This document shows positions 6,779-14,489 of a stretch of DNA of 17,997 nt, piece after piece; the stretch's first letter is position 1; every line of letters begins with the position of its first letter. The DNA is from Pseudomonadota bacterium. GTDB taxonomy: Bacteria > Pseudomonadota > Alphaproteobacteria > Micropepsales > Micropepsaceae. The notes under the pieces were generated by a model that was not told where the DNA came from, did not search any database, and was given only the letters and a program-made list of their open reading frames with translations. Where the stretch lies: positions 1-17,997 of the forward strand of contig JANYBR010000500.1 of assembly GCA_025360685.1 (NCBI GenBank), written 5' to 3'. A program made the position numbers and the translations under genes.

Positions 6779-7380
6779 GACGCGAAGACATCGCTCGCGA
6801 CCAGCTTTTCGAAGGCCCGCGCGCGATGACTCATGCCATGCTTGGTCACCGGCTCGATCTCGCCGAACGTCTGGCTCATGCCGTGCGGAACAAAAATCGG
6901 GTCGTAGCCGAAGCCGTGCGAGCCGCGCCCGGGAAACACCAGGCGGCCCTGCACTTCGCCCTCGAAGATCAGGGGCGGTTCATGCGGAGCGGCGAGCGCG
7001 AGAACACAGACGAATTTCGCGGACGTGTCGCTGGCGCCCGTCTCGCGCAACTCGCGTTCCACCCGCGCCATCCCAATTGAAAAGTCCTTGTCCGGCCCGG
7101 CCCAGCGCGCGGAGTAGATTCCCGGTGCGCCGCCCAGCGCCGTCACCGCCAGGCCGGAGTCGTCCGCAAGAGCAATGTGATGCGTCGCGTTCGCCGCGGC
7201 GCGCGCCTTGAGCACCGCATTGCCGACGAACGTGTCTTCGGTTTCTTCCGGCTCGTCGAGCCCAAGCTCATTGGCACCGACGACGTGCAGGCGAAACGGC
7301 ACAAGCAGCTCGCGGATCTCGCGCACCTTGCCCTGATTGTGGCTCGCCACCACCAGCGTTTCGCCCGCGTGAAGCTTCAT
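6775..7380 (-). CDS. rdgB: XTP/dITP diphosphatase (non-canonical purine NTP pyrophosphatase)
   Basis: The 201-residue product is a full-length RdgB/HAM1 enzyme, which hydrolyses dITP, XTP and related deaminated purine nucleotides to the monophosphate and so keeps them out of nucleic acids. SHNQGK (13-18) is the nucleotide-binding motif, DDSGL (73-77) carries the metal-binding and catalytic aspartates, GAPGIYSAR (84-92) and GFGYDPIF (156-163) are substrate-binding loops, and SHRARA (185-190) is the C-terminal motif that reads the base. It overlaps rph upstream and hemW downstream by ATGA junctions. The order rph-rdgB-hemW is common in alphaproteobacteria. Confidence 0.97.
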   Translation of the reverse strand: MKLHAGETLVVASHNQGKVREIRELLVPFRLHVVGANELGLDEPEETEDTFVGNAVLKARAAANATHHIALADDSGLAVTALGGAPGIYSARWAGPDKDFSIGMARVERELRETGASDTSAKFVCVLALAAPHEPPLIFEGEVQGRLVFPGRGSHGFGYDPIFVPHGMSQTFGEIEPVTKHGMSHRARAFEKLVASDVFAS

Positions 7381-8093
7381 GCCCCGATGGTTTTCTTTTG
7401 CAATGCGACGAGATCGGCGACGGCCTTGCGCGCCAGCTTGAGCATCAGCGCGAACTGTTCGTCTGTGAAGGGCGCGCCTTCGGCCGTACCCTGCAGTTCG
7501 ACCAAGCCGCCGCTGCCGGTCAGCACGAAATTCGCATCGGTCTCCGCCGTGGAGTCCTCGTCATAGTCGAGATCGAGCACCGCTTCGCCCTTCCACACGC
7601 CGCAGGAAATCGCCGCCACATGGTCCTTGAGCGCGGGCTTGGTCACCATGCCGGTCTTTTTCATGAACGCGATGCACTGATGCAGCGCGATGAAACCGCC
7701 GGTGATCGACGCGGTGCGCGTGCCGCCATCGGCCTGGATGACATCGCAGTCGATCACGATCTGGCGCTCGCCCAGCGCCGTCATGTCGGTCACGGCGCGC
7801 AAGGAACGGCCGATCAGGCGCTGGATTTCCAGGGTGCGGCCCGACTGTTTGCCCTGCGCGGCTTCGCGCCGCATGCGTTCATGGGTCGAGCGCGGCAGCA
7901 TGCCGTACTCCGCCGTGACCCAGCCTTTGCCGGTTCCACGCAGAAAGCCCGGCGCCGTTTCCTCCAGGCTGGCGGTGCACAGCACATGGGTATTGCCGAA
8001 CTTGACCAGGCACGAGCCCTCGGCGTGCTTGGCAACACCCGCTTCAAGGCTCACGGTACGCATCTGGTCGTTTGCGCGGCTGGATGGGCGCAT
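7377..8093 (-). CDS. rph: Ribonuclease PH
   Basis: The 238-residue protein is a full-length RNase PH, the phosphorolytic 3'-to-5' exoribonuclease that trims tRNA precursors and structured RNA ends. It forms a hexameric ring. The N terminus MRPSSRANDQMR is the family start. AEYGMLPRSTHERM (61-74), GRTLEIQRLIGRSLRA (85-100) and DCDVIQADGGTRTASITG (115-132) contain the phosphate- and metal-binding residues (R-R and the D...D pair). The ATG at 8093 is unambiguous. It heads the minus-strand rph-rdgB-hemW run and diverges from hrcA across 115 bases, an arrangement seen in many alphaproteobacteria. Confidence 0.97.
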   Translation of the reverse strand: MRPSSRANDQMRTVSLEAGVAKHAEGSCLVKFGNTHVLCTASLEETAPGFLRGTGKGWVTAEYGMLPRSTHERMRREAAQGKQSGRTLEIQRLIGRSLRAVTDMTALGERQIVIDCDVIQADGGTRTASITGGFIALHQCIAFMKKTGMVTKPALKDHVAAISCGVWKGEAVLDLDYDEDSTAETDANFVLTGSGGLVELQGTAEGAPFTDEQFALMLKLARKAVADLVALQKKTIGA

Positions 8094-8208
8094 GCTTGTT
8101 TGCCTTGAAGTTTTCGTGTTGCGCCGTTACCTAGCGGCTTTGCCGTCATGGGCGCAAATCCTTCCAGGCCGGTGGCGATAAGATTCGCGAAAACAGGAAC
8201 TTAATTCG
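8094..8208. promoter_or_regulatory. Divergent promoter region between rph and hrcA
   Basis: This 115-base gap must hold the promoters of both operons. CTTGAAG (8104-8110) looks like a -35 element of the heat-shock sigma factor or of the housekeeping sigma; TACCTA (8128-8133) follows at 17-base spacing but is a weak -10. No CIRCE operator (TTAGCACTC-N9-GAGTGCTAA), the usual HrcA site, is visible here or elsewhere in the window. AGGA (8195-8198) serves as ribosome-binding site for hrcA. Confidence 0.4.
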
Positions 8209-9282
8209 TTGGATGCGGTGAATGCACAGGCCCTGAACAAAGCCCTTGGCGAACGGCCAAGGGAGGTGTTCCGCCATCTGGTCGAGGCCTTCCTCGCCTC
8301 GGGCGAACCGGTGGGTTCGCGCACGCTCTCGCAACGCCTGCCGCTGGCGCTGTCGCCGGCCTCGATCCGCAATGTGATGGCGGACCTGGAAACCATGGGC
8401 CTGCTCTATGCGCCGCACACCAGCGCCGGACGCGCGCCGACGGAAAAGGGCCTTCGACTGTTCGTCGACGGCCTGCTGGAAATCGGCGAACTGGCGCCGG
8501 ACGAAAGGGTCGCCATCGAAGCGCGCATGAGCGGCAGCGGCCGCGCCGTCGAGGACGTGCTGACCCAGGCGACGAGTTTGTTGTCCGGCCTGTCCAACTG
8601 CGCCGGTCTCGTCGTGTCGTCGAAGCAGGATTCCGCGCTCAAGCATATCGAATTCGTCGGCGTGGCGCCGGGCAAGGCGCTTGTGGTCATGGTCAGCGAA
8701 GACGGCCAGGTCGAGAACCGCCTCATCGACACGCCGATCGGCTTGCCGCCATCCGTGCTCGGCGAAGCGTCGAACTATCTCAATGCGCGGCTGCGCGGGC
8801 GCACCCTCGACGCAGCACGCGCCGAAGTCTTGCAGGAACTGGACAGCGAGCGCGCCGAACTCGACCAGCTGACGGCCAAGATCGTGGCCGAAGGCCTGGC
8901 GACCTTGTCTTCGACGGCCAGCGCCCGCAACAGCGAAGAGAAAGTGCTGATCGTGCGCGGCGCATCGCACCTGCTCGATACGGTCGAGGCGCAGATCGAC
9001 ATCGAACGGGTGCGGGGCCTGTTCGAGGACATCGAGCGCAAGAACGAGTTGATCCGGCTGCTCGAGCTGGCCAAGGAGGGCGACGGCGTGCGCATCTTCA
9101 TCGGTTCGGAGAACCGGCTGTTCAGTCTCTCCGGCTCGTCCATCGTGGCCGCGCCCTATGCCGATGCACAGGGCAAGGTGATCGGCGTGATCGGAGTCCT
9201 CGGACCCACGCGCCTCAACTATGGCCGGATCATTCCCATCGTCGATCACACCGCAAAAGTCGTTGGCCGGCTATTGGGCTGA
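8209..9282 (+). CDS. hrcA: Heat-inducible transcription repressor HrcA
   Basis: The 357-residue protein matches HrcA, the repressor that binds CIRCE operators upstream of groESL and related heat-shock operons, with its activity tuned by GroEL. The N-terminal winged helix (about 15-80) ends in the diagnostic HTSAGRAPTEKGLRLFVD (70-87). The central and C-terminal parts form the GAF-like and dimerisation domains. The preferred start is TTG at 8209, with AGGA 10 bases upstream. A GTG at 8218 would lose only three residues but is too far from that site; there is no in-frame ATG near. The gene is followed by grpE after 17 bases, the standard hrcA-grpE pair. Confidence 0.96.
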   Translation: MDAVNAQALNKALGERPREVFRHLVEAFLASGEPVGSRTLSQRLPLALSPASIRNVMADLETMGLLYAPHTSAGRAPTEKGLRLFVDGLLEIGELAPDERVAIEARMSGSGRAVEDVLTQATSLLSGLSNCAGLVVSSKQDSALKHIEFVGVAPGKALVVMVSEDGQVENRLIDTPIGLPPSVLGEASNYLNARLRGRTLDAARAEVLQELDSERAELDQLTAKIVAEGLATLSSTASARNSEEKVLIVRGASHLLDTVEAQIDIERVRGLFEDIERKNELIRLLELAKEGDGVRIFIGSENRLFSLSGSSIVAAPYADAQGKVIGVIGVLGPTRLNYGRIIPIVDHTAKVVGRLLG

Positions 9283-9299
9283 TGCGCTAGGAAAATGTC

Positions 9300-9869
9300 A
9301 TGAGCGAAGAAGACGAACAGGAAGGGCTCGATCCGAGCCAGCCGCATCCCGCCGATGTCATCGCCGCGTTGAATGCGGAAAATGTCGAGCTGAAGGACCG
9401 CTTGCTGCGCGCGTTGGCCGAGACCGAGAACACGCGCCGCCGCGCCGAACGCGAGCGGACCGATGCCAGCCTCTACGCGGTGACGCGGTTCGCGCGCGAC
9501 ATGCTGACGATCGCCGACAATTTCGCGCGCGCGCTGGCGCATCTTCCGTCCGACGTGCGCGACGCCGCCGATCCGCAGGTCAAGGCCGTGATCGAAGGCG
9601 TCGAAGCCACCGACCGGCAATTGCTCGCCGCACTCGCCAATCACGGCGTCAAACAGATCGACACAAACGACGGCAAGTTCGATCCCAACCTGCACCAGGC
9701 CATCGCCGAAGTACCGGGCGAGGGCAAGCCCGGCGGCGCCATCGTGAACGTGGTCCAGACCGGATACACGATCGGCGAGCGGTTGCTCCGCCCCGCCATG
9801 GTCACGGTGGCGCGCAAGGAGGGCGGCAATGGCGGCGCGCCCGGCGGAACGGTCGACACGAAGGCGTAG
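9300..9869 (+). CDS. grpE: Nucleotide exchange factor GrpE
   Basis: The 189-residue protein is a complete GrpE, the dimeric factor that releases ADP from DnaK. An acidic N-terminal tail (MSEEDEQEG) leads into the long coiled coil (about 19-60, with the ENTRRRAERE segment). The C-terminal beta-wing domain is recognised by PNLHQAIAEVP and GYTIGERLLRPAMVTVA. An AGGA ribosome-binding site lies upstream in the 17-base gap after hrcA. dnaK and dnaJ are not in the window, so the co-chaperone set is split. A palindromic repeat begins about 30 bases after the stop. Confidence 0.96.
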   Translation: MSEEDEQEGLDPSQPHPADVIAALNAENVELKDRLLRALAETENTRRRAERERTDASLYAVTRFARDMLTIADNFARALAHLPSDVRDAADPQVKAVIEGVEATDRQLLAALANHGVKQIDTNDGKFDPNLHQAIAEVPGEGKPGGAIVNVVQTGYTIGERLLRPAMVTVARKEGGNGGAPGGTVDTKA

Positions 9870-9898
9870 GTCCTTTCAGTTTGAAATTGATCACGTCA

Positions 9899-10040
9899 GC
9901 TGTCACGGCCCGCCGGAGAGCGGGCCGCCCAGGTGACGTCCGCCGTACTACAGCGAGTTAGAGTTCACGCCGGAGCCAAATTCGTCGACGCTAATCGTGT
10001 CCCCAACTGGATGGCCCGCTCTCCGCCGGGCCATGACAGC
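9899..10040. repeat. Paired inverted-repeat element, family 2, copy A
   Basis: The left arm (9901-9938) and right arm (10001-10038) are 38 bases each, inverted around a 62-bp centre, with GCTGTCA/TGACAGC extending the outer ends. Read inwards, the left arm is TGTCACGGCCCGC, then CGGAGA, then GCGGGCCGCCCAGGTGACG. The right arm is TGTCATGGCCCGG, then CGGAGA, then GCGGGCCATCCAGTTGGGG. Each arm folds on itself as a GGCCCG...CGGGCC hairpin, and the two arms can pair with each other. Copy B at 16243-16410 has the same arm-specific ends and an alignable centre (CGAGTT.GAGTTC and TTCGACG-type blocks) but a different hairpin core. Confidence 0.9.
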
Positions 10041-10113
10041 GAGAATAAATCGATCCGTTCGAAAACCCGCTCCCGCCCTCGACAAGTATTTGGCCGCGGG
10101 CAAGACTGCGGCC

Positions 10114-11184
10114 ATGCACGAACCGGTTCCGGACGAATTCGCGCGCGCGCTGGCCGTCTCTGATCGCAAGGCCTATTTCGAACAGCGCATTTTCGTGCTC
10201 TCGCCGTTCGGAACTTTTGCCACCGCGCTGATCATCTTCGTGCTGTTCGCCGGAACGTTCCTCGTCGCCTGGGTGGTTTGCGGCCGGCCCTTCGTCAGCC
10301 TGGCCGCCGGCAAGCTCAGCATCGGAATCCTGTTCTGGCTGGGCCTGTGGTTCTCGCTGATGATGGCCACCGTGCTCGGCATGCAGCGCTATGCACGGCT
10401 CAAGGACCGCGAGGACATCGCGCAATATGCGCAAGTGCTGCGCGGCGGATGGGAAAGCGCCGCGCGCATGACGGAACTTTCGCCGCAGGGTATCCGGCTG
10501 GCGCCGGCCAATATCATCGGGCTGGCTGTCGGTCTCGCCGTCAGTTGGTTCTTCTATGTCACGAGCGCCGGTCAAAACCTGACAGCCTATCCGGCGATGC
10601 TGGTCTGGATGACCACAGCCACGACGCTGCTGCTGATGAGCTTCATGCGCGGCGTGGCTCTGACCCGTAGCGGCGGCGGCGGCATGCGCCAGACCATCGA
10701 CGACGAACTCGTCATCGACCTGCTGCGCATCGACCGGCTGGCGGTGGTCGGCCGCTCCGCGTCGCGGCCGTCCTTGATCTGGTTCACGATCAGCGCGGCG
10801 ATCCTGCTCATCTTCATCGGCGGCGGGATCACGCCGTTCACGGTGAGTCTGCTGGTCGCCTGCGCCGCGATGGGCATCTGGGTGTTCGTGGCGACGATGG
10901 AACAGGTGCATCGCAAGATTCGCGCCGCCAAGGCGATCGAACTGGAGCGTTTGCGCCGCGAGATCGATGCGCTGCGGGCGCGTGCCGCGGCCGAAACCGA
11001 TGCCTCGGTCAGGCTGCAGGGCCTGCTGGCCTATGAGGCGCGCATCGCCGCCGCGCCCGAATGGCCGTTCGACCAGACCACGGCGGTACGCGTCGGCGCC
11101 TCGGCCTTGATCCTGACCGTGCCCTGGTTCGGCCAAGCCATTGCCGCGTATGTGGTCGACCATTTGAGCCATATCGCAGGCTGA
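10114..11184 (+). CDS. Multi-pass inner-membrane protein of unknown function
   Basis: I do not recognise a family. The 356 residues contain about six membrane segments (33-57, 67-90, 132-150, 158-178, 219-237, 241-261). A charged helical stretch follows (262-312, KIRAAKAIELERLRREIDAL) that looks like a coiled coil, and a last hydrophobic segment lies at 326-347. A soluble loop with a GGGG turn (187-190) lies between segments 4 and 5. The start is uncertain. The frame stays open to 9997, and ATG at 10033 lies inside the right arm of the repeat, but codons just after it (AGA, ATA, AAT) are unlike the GC-rich use of the rest, so ATG 10114 is preferred; no ribosome-binding site is clear for either. 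It lies between grpE and dapB, 22 bases upstream of dapB, and may be co-transcribed with it. Confidence 0.75.
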   Translation: MHEPVPDEFARALAVSDRKAYFEQRIFVLSPFGTFATALIIFVLFAGTFLVAWVVCGRPFVSLAAGKLSIGILFWLGLWFSLMMATVLGMQRYARLKDREDIAQYAQVLRGGWESAARMTELSPQGIRLAPANIIGLAVGLAVSWFFYVTSAGQNLTAYPAMLVWMTTATTLLLMSFMRGVALTRSGGGGMRQTIDDELVIDLLRIDRLAVVGRSASRPSLIWFTISAAILLIFIGGGITPFTVSLLVACAAMGIWVFVATMEQVHRKIRAAKAIELERLRREIDALRARAAAETDASVRLQGLLAYEARIAAAPEWPFDQTTAVRVGASALILTVPWFGQAIAAYVVDHLSHIAG

Positions 11185-11206
11185 TCATCGCCATTAGGAT
11201 GCGCCG

Positions 11207-12016
11207 ATGAGTGACATTGGAATCGTCGTCGCCGGCGCCGCTGGCCGCATGGGACAAACCCTGATCCGCATCATCGCGGAGACGAAGGGCTGCGTCGTGA
11301 GCGGTGCGCTCGAAGCGCCGGGCAATGCCGATCTCGGGCAGGACGCCGGAACCCTGGCCGGCCTGAAGCCGCTCGGCATCGCGCTGACCGACGACCCGCT
11401 GCCCCTGCTCGCCAAGGCGCAGGCGCTGGTCGATTTCACCACGCCGAAAGTATCCGTCGAGCTGGCCGGCCTGTGCGCCCAGGCGCGCATCGTCGATGTC
11501 ATCGGCACCACCGGCTGTTCGGCCGACGACGATGCCAAGATCCGCGCCGCGGCGCGTCACGCCATCATCATAAAATCGGGCAGCATGAGTCTGGGCATCA
11601 ACCTGCTCGCGGCACTGGTCAGGCGCGCGGCAAGGGCGTTGCCGGATTTCGACATCGAAATCGTCGAGATGCATCATCGCAGGAAGGTCGATGCACCGAG
11701 CGGCACGGCCTTGCTGCTCGGTCAGGCGGCGGCGGAGAGCCGCGGCATTTCGCTTGGCGACAAAGCGGTGCGCGCGCGCGACGGACACACCGGCGCGCGG
11801 CCCGATGGCGCCATCGGCTTTGCCAGCCTGCGCGGCGGCACGGTCGTCGGCGAGCACGAAGTCATTCTGGCCGGCCCCGGCGAACGCATCGTGCTGTCCC
11901 ACGTGGCCGAGGATCGCAGCATCTTCGCGCACGGTGCGGTCGCGGCCGCGAAATGGGGACAGGGCAAAAAACCCGGCCTCTATGCGATGGCGGACGTGCT
12001 CGGCCTCGCCGACTGA
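11207..12016 (+). CDS. dapB: 4-hydroxy-tetrahydrodipicolinate reductase
   Basis: The 269-residue enzyme is full-length DapB, which reduces the product of DapA with NAD(P)H in the diaminopimelate/lysine pathway feeding peptidoglycan. The Rossmann loop is GAAGRMG (10-16). DFTTP (76-80) and GTTG (100-103) line the cofactor site, and HHRRKVDAPSGTA (156-168) holds the catalytic His and Lys (H156 and K160) and the substrate-binding SGT. TAGGA in the 22-base gap before the ATG is the ribosome-binding site. The last 37 bases overlap the end of the convergent AraC-MGMT gene, so neither gene has room for a separate terminator. Confidence 0.97.
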   Translation: MSDIGIVVAGAAGRMGQTLIRIIAETKGCVVSGALEAPGNADLGQDAGTLAGLKPLGIALTDDPLPLLAKAQALVDFTTPKVSVELAGLCAQARIVDVIGTTGCSADDDAKIRAAARHAIIIKSGSMSLGINLLAALVRRAARALPDFDIEIVEMHHRRKVDAPSGTALLLGQAAAESRGISLGDKAVRARDGHTGARPDGAIGFASLRGGTVVGEHEVILAGPGERIVLSHVAEDRSIFAHGAVAAAKWGQGKKPGLYAMADVLGLAD

Positions 12017-12864
12017 GCGGTGCGCGCCGCCTCGACCGCCAGCATGGCGCGTTTGCGCTCGACGCCCCAGTGATAGCCATGCATCGCGCCGTCGCTTCCC
12101 AGCACGCGGTGGCAGGGGATGAGCCAGGCCACGGGATTGCGACCGACTGCCGTGCCGACGGCGCGCGACGCGCTCGCATTGCCGACTTCGCCGGCGATGT
12201 TGCGATAGCTCGACACCTTGCCTTGCGGAATCGCAAGCAGCGCTTCCCAAACCTTGACCTGGAACGGCGTGCCCAGCAGGTGCACCGATAATTCACTGCC
12301 CGACCCCGACTCAAAGATTTGTCGCGCAATATGGGCGGTGCGTTCCGGCGCTTCGCGATAATTCGCCTTCGGCCAGCGAGCGCGCACATCGGCGAAAATT
12401 TTCTTTTCCTCGCCTTCGTCGCCGAATGCCAGGCCGCACACGCCCTTAGGCGTTGCCATCACCAGTGCAATGCCAAACGGGCAGGGATGAAAGCCATAGT
12501 CGATGTCGACCCCGGCGCCGCCTTTTGAATATTCGCCCGGCGTCATTGCCTCGATCTTCAGGCAAAGATCGTGCAGGCGCGAAGGGCCGGAGAGCCCGGC
12601 ATCGAGCGAGGTCTCCAGAATGTTCTTGCCCTCCGCCAGATTGGCCTTGGCGTGACCGAGGGTAAGATGGCCAACGAAGTTCTTCGGGCTGACGCCGACA
12701 TAGCGCGTGAACAGCCGCTGGAAATGAAACGGCGACAGGCCAACAGCCGAAGCCGCGTCTTCCAGGGAAGGCTGATCGAGATACCGCGCGCTGAGAAAGC
12801 GGATCGCGCGGCCCATGCGGCGCCAGTTGGCATCGTTTTCGTCGAAGGAGATTACATTGGTCAT
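11980..12864 (-). CDS. AraC-type HTH / O6-methylguanine-DNA methyltransferase fusion (Ada-like)
   Basis: The 294-residue protein combines an AraC/XylS helix-turn-helix domain (about 15-112; ASAVGLSPFHFQRLFTRYVG and EAMTPGEY are typical) with a ribonuclease-like linker domain and a methylguanine methyltransferase domain (about 195-282). The acceptor cysteine is C251 in IPCHRV, preceded by FQVKVWEALLAIPQGKVSSY and followed by GYHWGVERKRAMLAVE. It repairs O6-alkylguanine by irreversible self-alkylation and probably also regulates genes. The zinc-binding N-terminal Ada domain with its phosphotriester-accepting cysteine is absent, so it is not a complete Ada. The ATG at 12864 is chosen; an in-frame ATG at 12933 would add 23 basic residues and overlap the upstream gene by 17 bases. 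The 3' end overlaps dapB. Confidence 0.92.
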   Translation of the reverse strand: MTNVISFDENDANWRRMGRAIRFLSARYLDQPSLEDAASAVGLSPFHFQRLFTRYVGVSPKNFVGHLTLGHAKANLAEGKNILETSLDAGLSGPSRLHDLCLKIEAMTPGEYSKGGAGVDIDYGFHPCPFGIALVMATPKGVCGLAFGDEGEEKKIFADVRARWPKANYREAPERTAHIARQIFESGSGSELSVHLLGTPFQVKVWEALLAIPQGKVSSYRNIAGEVGNASASRAVGTAVGRNPVAWLIPCHRVLGSDGAMHGYHWGVERKRAMLAVEAARTAQSARPSTSAIA

Positions 12865-12916
12865 GGCAGGAAGATGGGCCCGTCCGGATCCTTTTACGAC
12901 CCGTTTCTTGCGCGTT

Positions 12917-13396
12917 TCACGGGGTGGTTTCACGCGCTTGTTTTAGCGCCGATTTCAGGGTTAGCGCGAAGTTGGCGCGGGCCTGCGGGGCGAGAAACGA
13001 GCCGATTTTCAGGCCGTGACCATGGCTCCAGATGGTCAGCGCACTCCAGTGATCGGGCGGCTCGTCCATCTGCACCCGCACCCAATAGGGATTGAACCGA
13101 ACTTCATCGCCCCTGCCCCTGGGCGGCCGGCGCGCGATGCGAAGCAATGATGCCGTCAGGGTGACATGTTCCTCGCGCCGCGCGGCGGTCAGGCTGGCAC
13201 GGAACGCCCAGCCGAGAAGCGCGACATCGGCTCCAAGGAACGGCGCGATCGGCCAGGCACCACGCATCACGAAATAGAGCGCGATCGCCAGATTCACGAA
13301 TGCGACCAGCATGATTATGGCAAAGAGAATGCGCGGGTTCAGCGGCGGGCTGGGCCGCAGCACCTCATCGAGGAACACGCCGTTTGCGGACGTCAT
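12917..13396 (-). CDS. DUF2244 domain-containing membrane protein
   Basis: The 159-residue protein matches DUF2244, small integral membrane proteins of unknown function common in alphaproteobacteria. Two membrane helices (22-43 and 47-66) form a hairpin near the N terminus. The C-terminal cytoplasmic part has NPYWVRV (102-108) and the LKIGSFLAPQARANFALTLKSAL stretch (residues about 129-151) that marks the family. It is divergent from nth across a 66-base gap and lies upstream of the Ada-like gene on the same strand. The adjacency to DNA-repair genes is suggestive only; no role can be assigned. Confidence 0.88.
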   Translation of the reverse strand: MTSANGVFLDEVLRPSPPLNPRILFAIIMLVAFVNLAIALYFVMRGAWPIAPFLGADVALLGWAFRASLTAARREEHVTLTASLLRIARRPPRGRGDEVRFNPYWVRVQMDEPPDHWSALTIWSHGHGLKIGSFLAPQARANFALTLKSALKQARETTP

Positions 13397-13462
13397 GGTC
13401 GAAGACTACTTGCGCCGGACGGGCCGCCGCAACAGTCTGCGCCCGAATTTGAAGGCATTTCG

Positions 13463-14161
13463 ATGGCGCGCGCATTCAACAAGGACGAGATTGCGGAATT
13501 CTTTGCACGGCTGCAAAAGCAGATTCCGGCGCCGCAGACCGAGTTGCAGTCGGTTAATCCCTTTACATTGCTCGTGGCCGTGGTCCTATCGGCGCAGGCC
13601 ACCGACAAAAGCGTGAACAAGGCCACAGAGCCTTTGTTTAAGATCGCGGACACGCCGCAGAAGATGGCAGCGCTCGGCGAGGCCAAGCTCACCGATTACA
13701 TCAAGACCATCGGTCTGTTCCGCAACAAGGCGAAGAACGTCATTGCGCTCTCCAAGCTGCTGCTTGAACGGCATCGCGGAACGGTGCCGCGCACGCGCGA
13801 GGAGCTTCAGGCCCTGCCCGGTGCCGGACGCAAAACGGCCAACGTCGTTTTAAACGTCGCGTTCGGCGAAAAAACCATCGCCGTGGATACCCATATTTTC
13901 CGTGTCTGCAACCGCACCAACCTGGCGCCGGGAAAAGACGTGCTGGCGGTCGAACTGGCATTGGAAAAGAAAGTCCCCGAGCATTTCAAGCTGCACGCGC
14001 ATCACTGGCTGATCCTGCACGGGCGTTACACCTGCACGGCGCGTAAGCCGTTCTGCCCGACCTGTGTGGTGCGCGATCTGTGCCGCTTTAAAGATAAGAC
14101 ACAGGAAGTCGCGCCGAAGAAACCGGTCGCGGTGCGGATGGCGGGACGCGCAAGGCGTTGA
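13463..14161 (+). CDS. nth: Endonuclease III (DNA glycosylase/AP lyase)
   Basis: The 232-residue product is a complete endonuclease III, the base-excision-repair enzyme that removes oxidised pyrimidines and cleaves at the resulting abasic site. The helix-hairpin-helix is LPGAGRKTAN (118-127) with the catalytic lysine K124; the catalytic aspartate is D142 in VDTHIFRV. The 4Fe-4S loop has the exact C-x6-C-x2-C-x5-C spacing (C191, C198, C201, C207). The ATG at 13463 is preceded by GAAGG (13451-13455). The frame is open about 100 codons further upstream, but that part is antisense of the DUF2244 gene. The last 74 bases overlap the end of the convergent lipoprotein gene. Confidence 0.97.
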   Translation: MARAFNKDEIAEFFARLQKQIPAPQTELQSVNPFTLLVAVVLSAQATDKSVNKATEPLFKIADTPQKMAALGEAKLTDYIKTIGLFRNKAKNVIALSKLLLERHRGTVPRTREELQALPGAGRKTANVVLNVAFGEKTIAVDTHIFRVCNRTNLAPGKDVLAVELALEKKVPEHFKLHAHHWLILHGRYTCTARKPFCPTCVVRDLCRFKDKTQEVAPKKPVAVRMAGRARR

Positions 14162-14489
14162 GACAGTTCTCGTCGGCGGCGATGCCAGCGCCGCGCGGCA
14201 TGGTCTCGACATGCCAGACCGCAGTCTGACCATCGCGCGAATACAAAAAGAAGAACGCCTTGCAGTTCGCGCCGTCGAACCGCCAGATCTGAGTCGTGCC
14301 GTCATGGCGCACGAAGGCGGGCGTGCCGAATGTGGCGCGCAGGTCGGCCTCGTGCATGCCCGTCGTGCCCACAGGCTCGCCCGGCGGCGGCGCCGATGGC
14401 AAGTGGACCTGTGCCGGCCGCGCGACGTGGCTGGTGGCGCAGCCCGCGACCGCGACGCAGAGCAAAAGAATGGATGCGAGCCTGTTCAT
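14088..14489 (-). CDS. Small lipoprotein, possibly BamE/SmpA-like fold
   Basis: The 133-residue protein begins with a lipoprotein signal peptide whose lipobox is VAGC (C17), so it is exported and lipid-anchored. A proline-rich linker (about 24-40) leads to a compact domain (about 44-100), GMHEADLRATFGTPAFVR followed by IWRFDGANCKAFFFLY. This resembles the short SmpA/OmlA/BamE-type alpha-beta fold found in many alphaproteobacterial lipoproteins; the assignment is by pattern and is not certain. The ATG at 14489 overlaps the EI24 gene stop as ATGA. The C terminus (from about residue 110) is antisense to the end of nth, an unusual 74-base convergent overlap. Confidence 0.82.
   Translation of the reverse strand: MNRLASILLLCVAVAGCATSHVARPAQVHLPSAPPPGEPVGTTGMHEADLRATFGTPAFVRHDGTTQIWRFDGANCKAFFFLYSRDGQTAVWHVETMPRGAGIAADENCLNALRVPPSAPRPVSSARLPVSYL

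Noticed and set aside
13166..13462. 99-codon N-terminal extension of Nth
   Set aside because: Antisense of the DUF2244 gene; the ATG at 13463 has GAAGG upstream and gives the normal family length.
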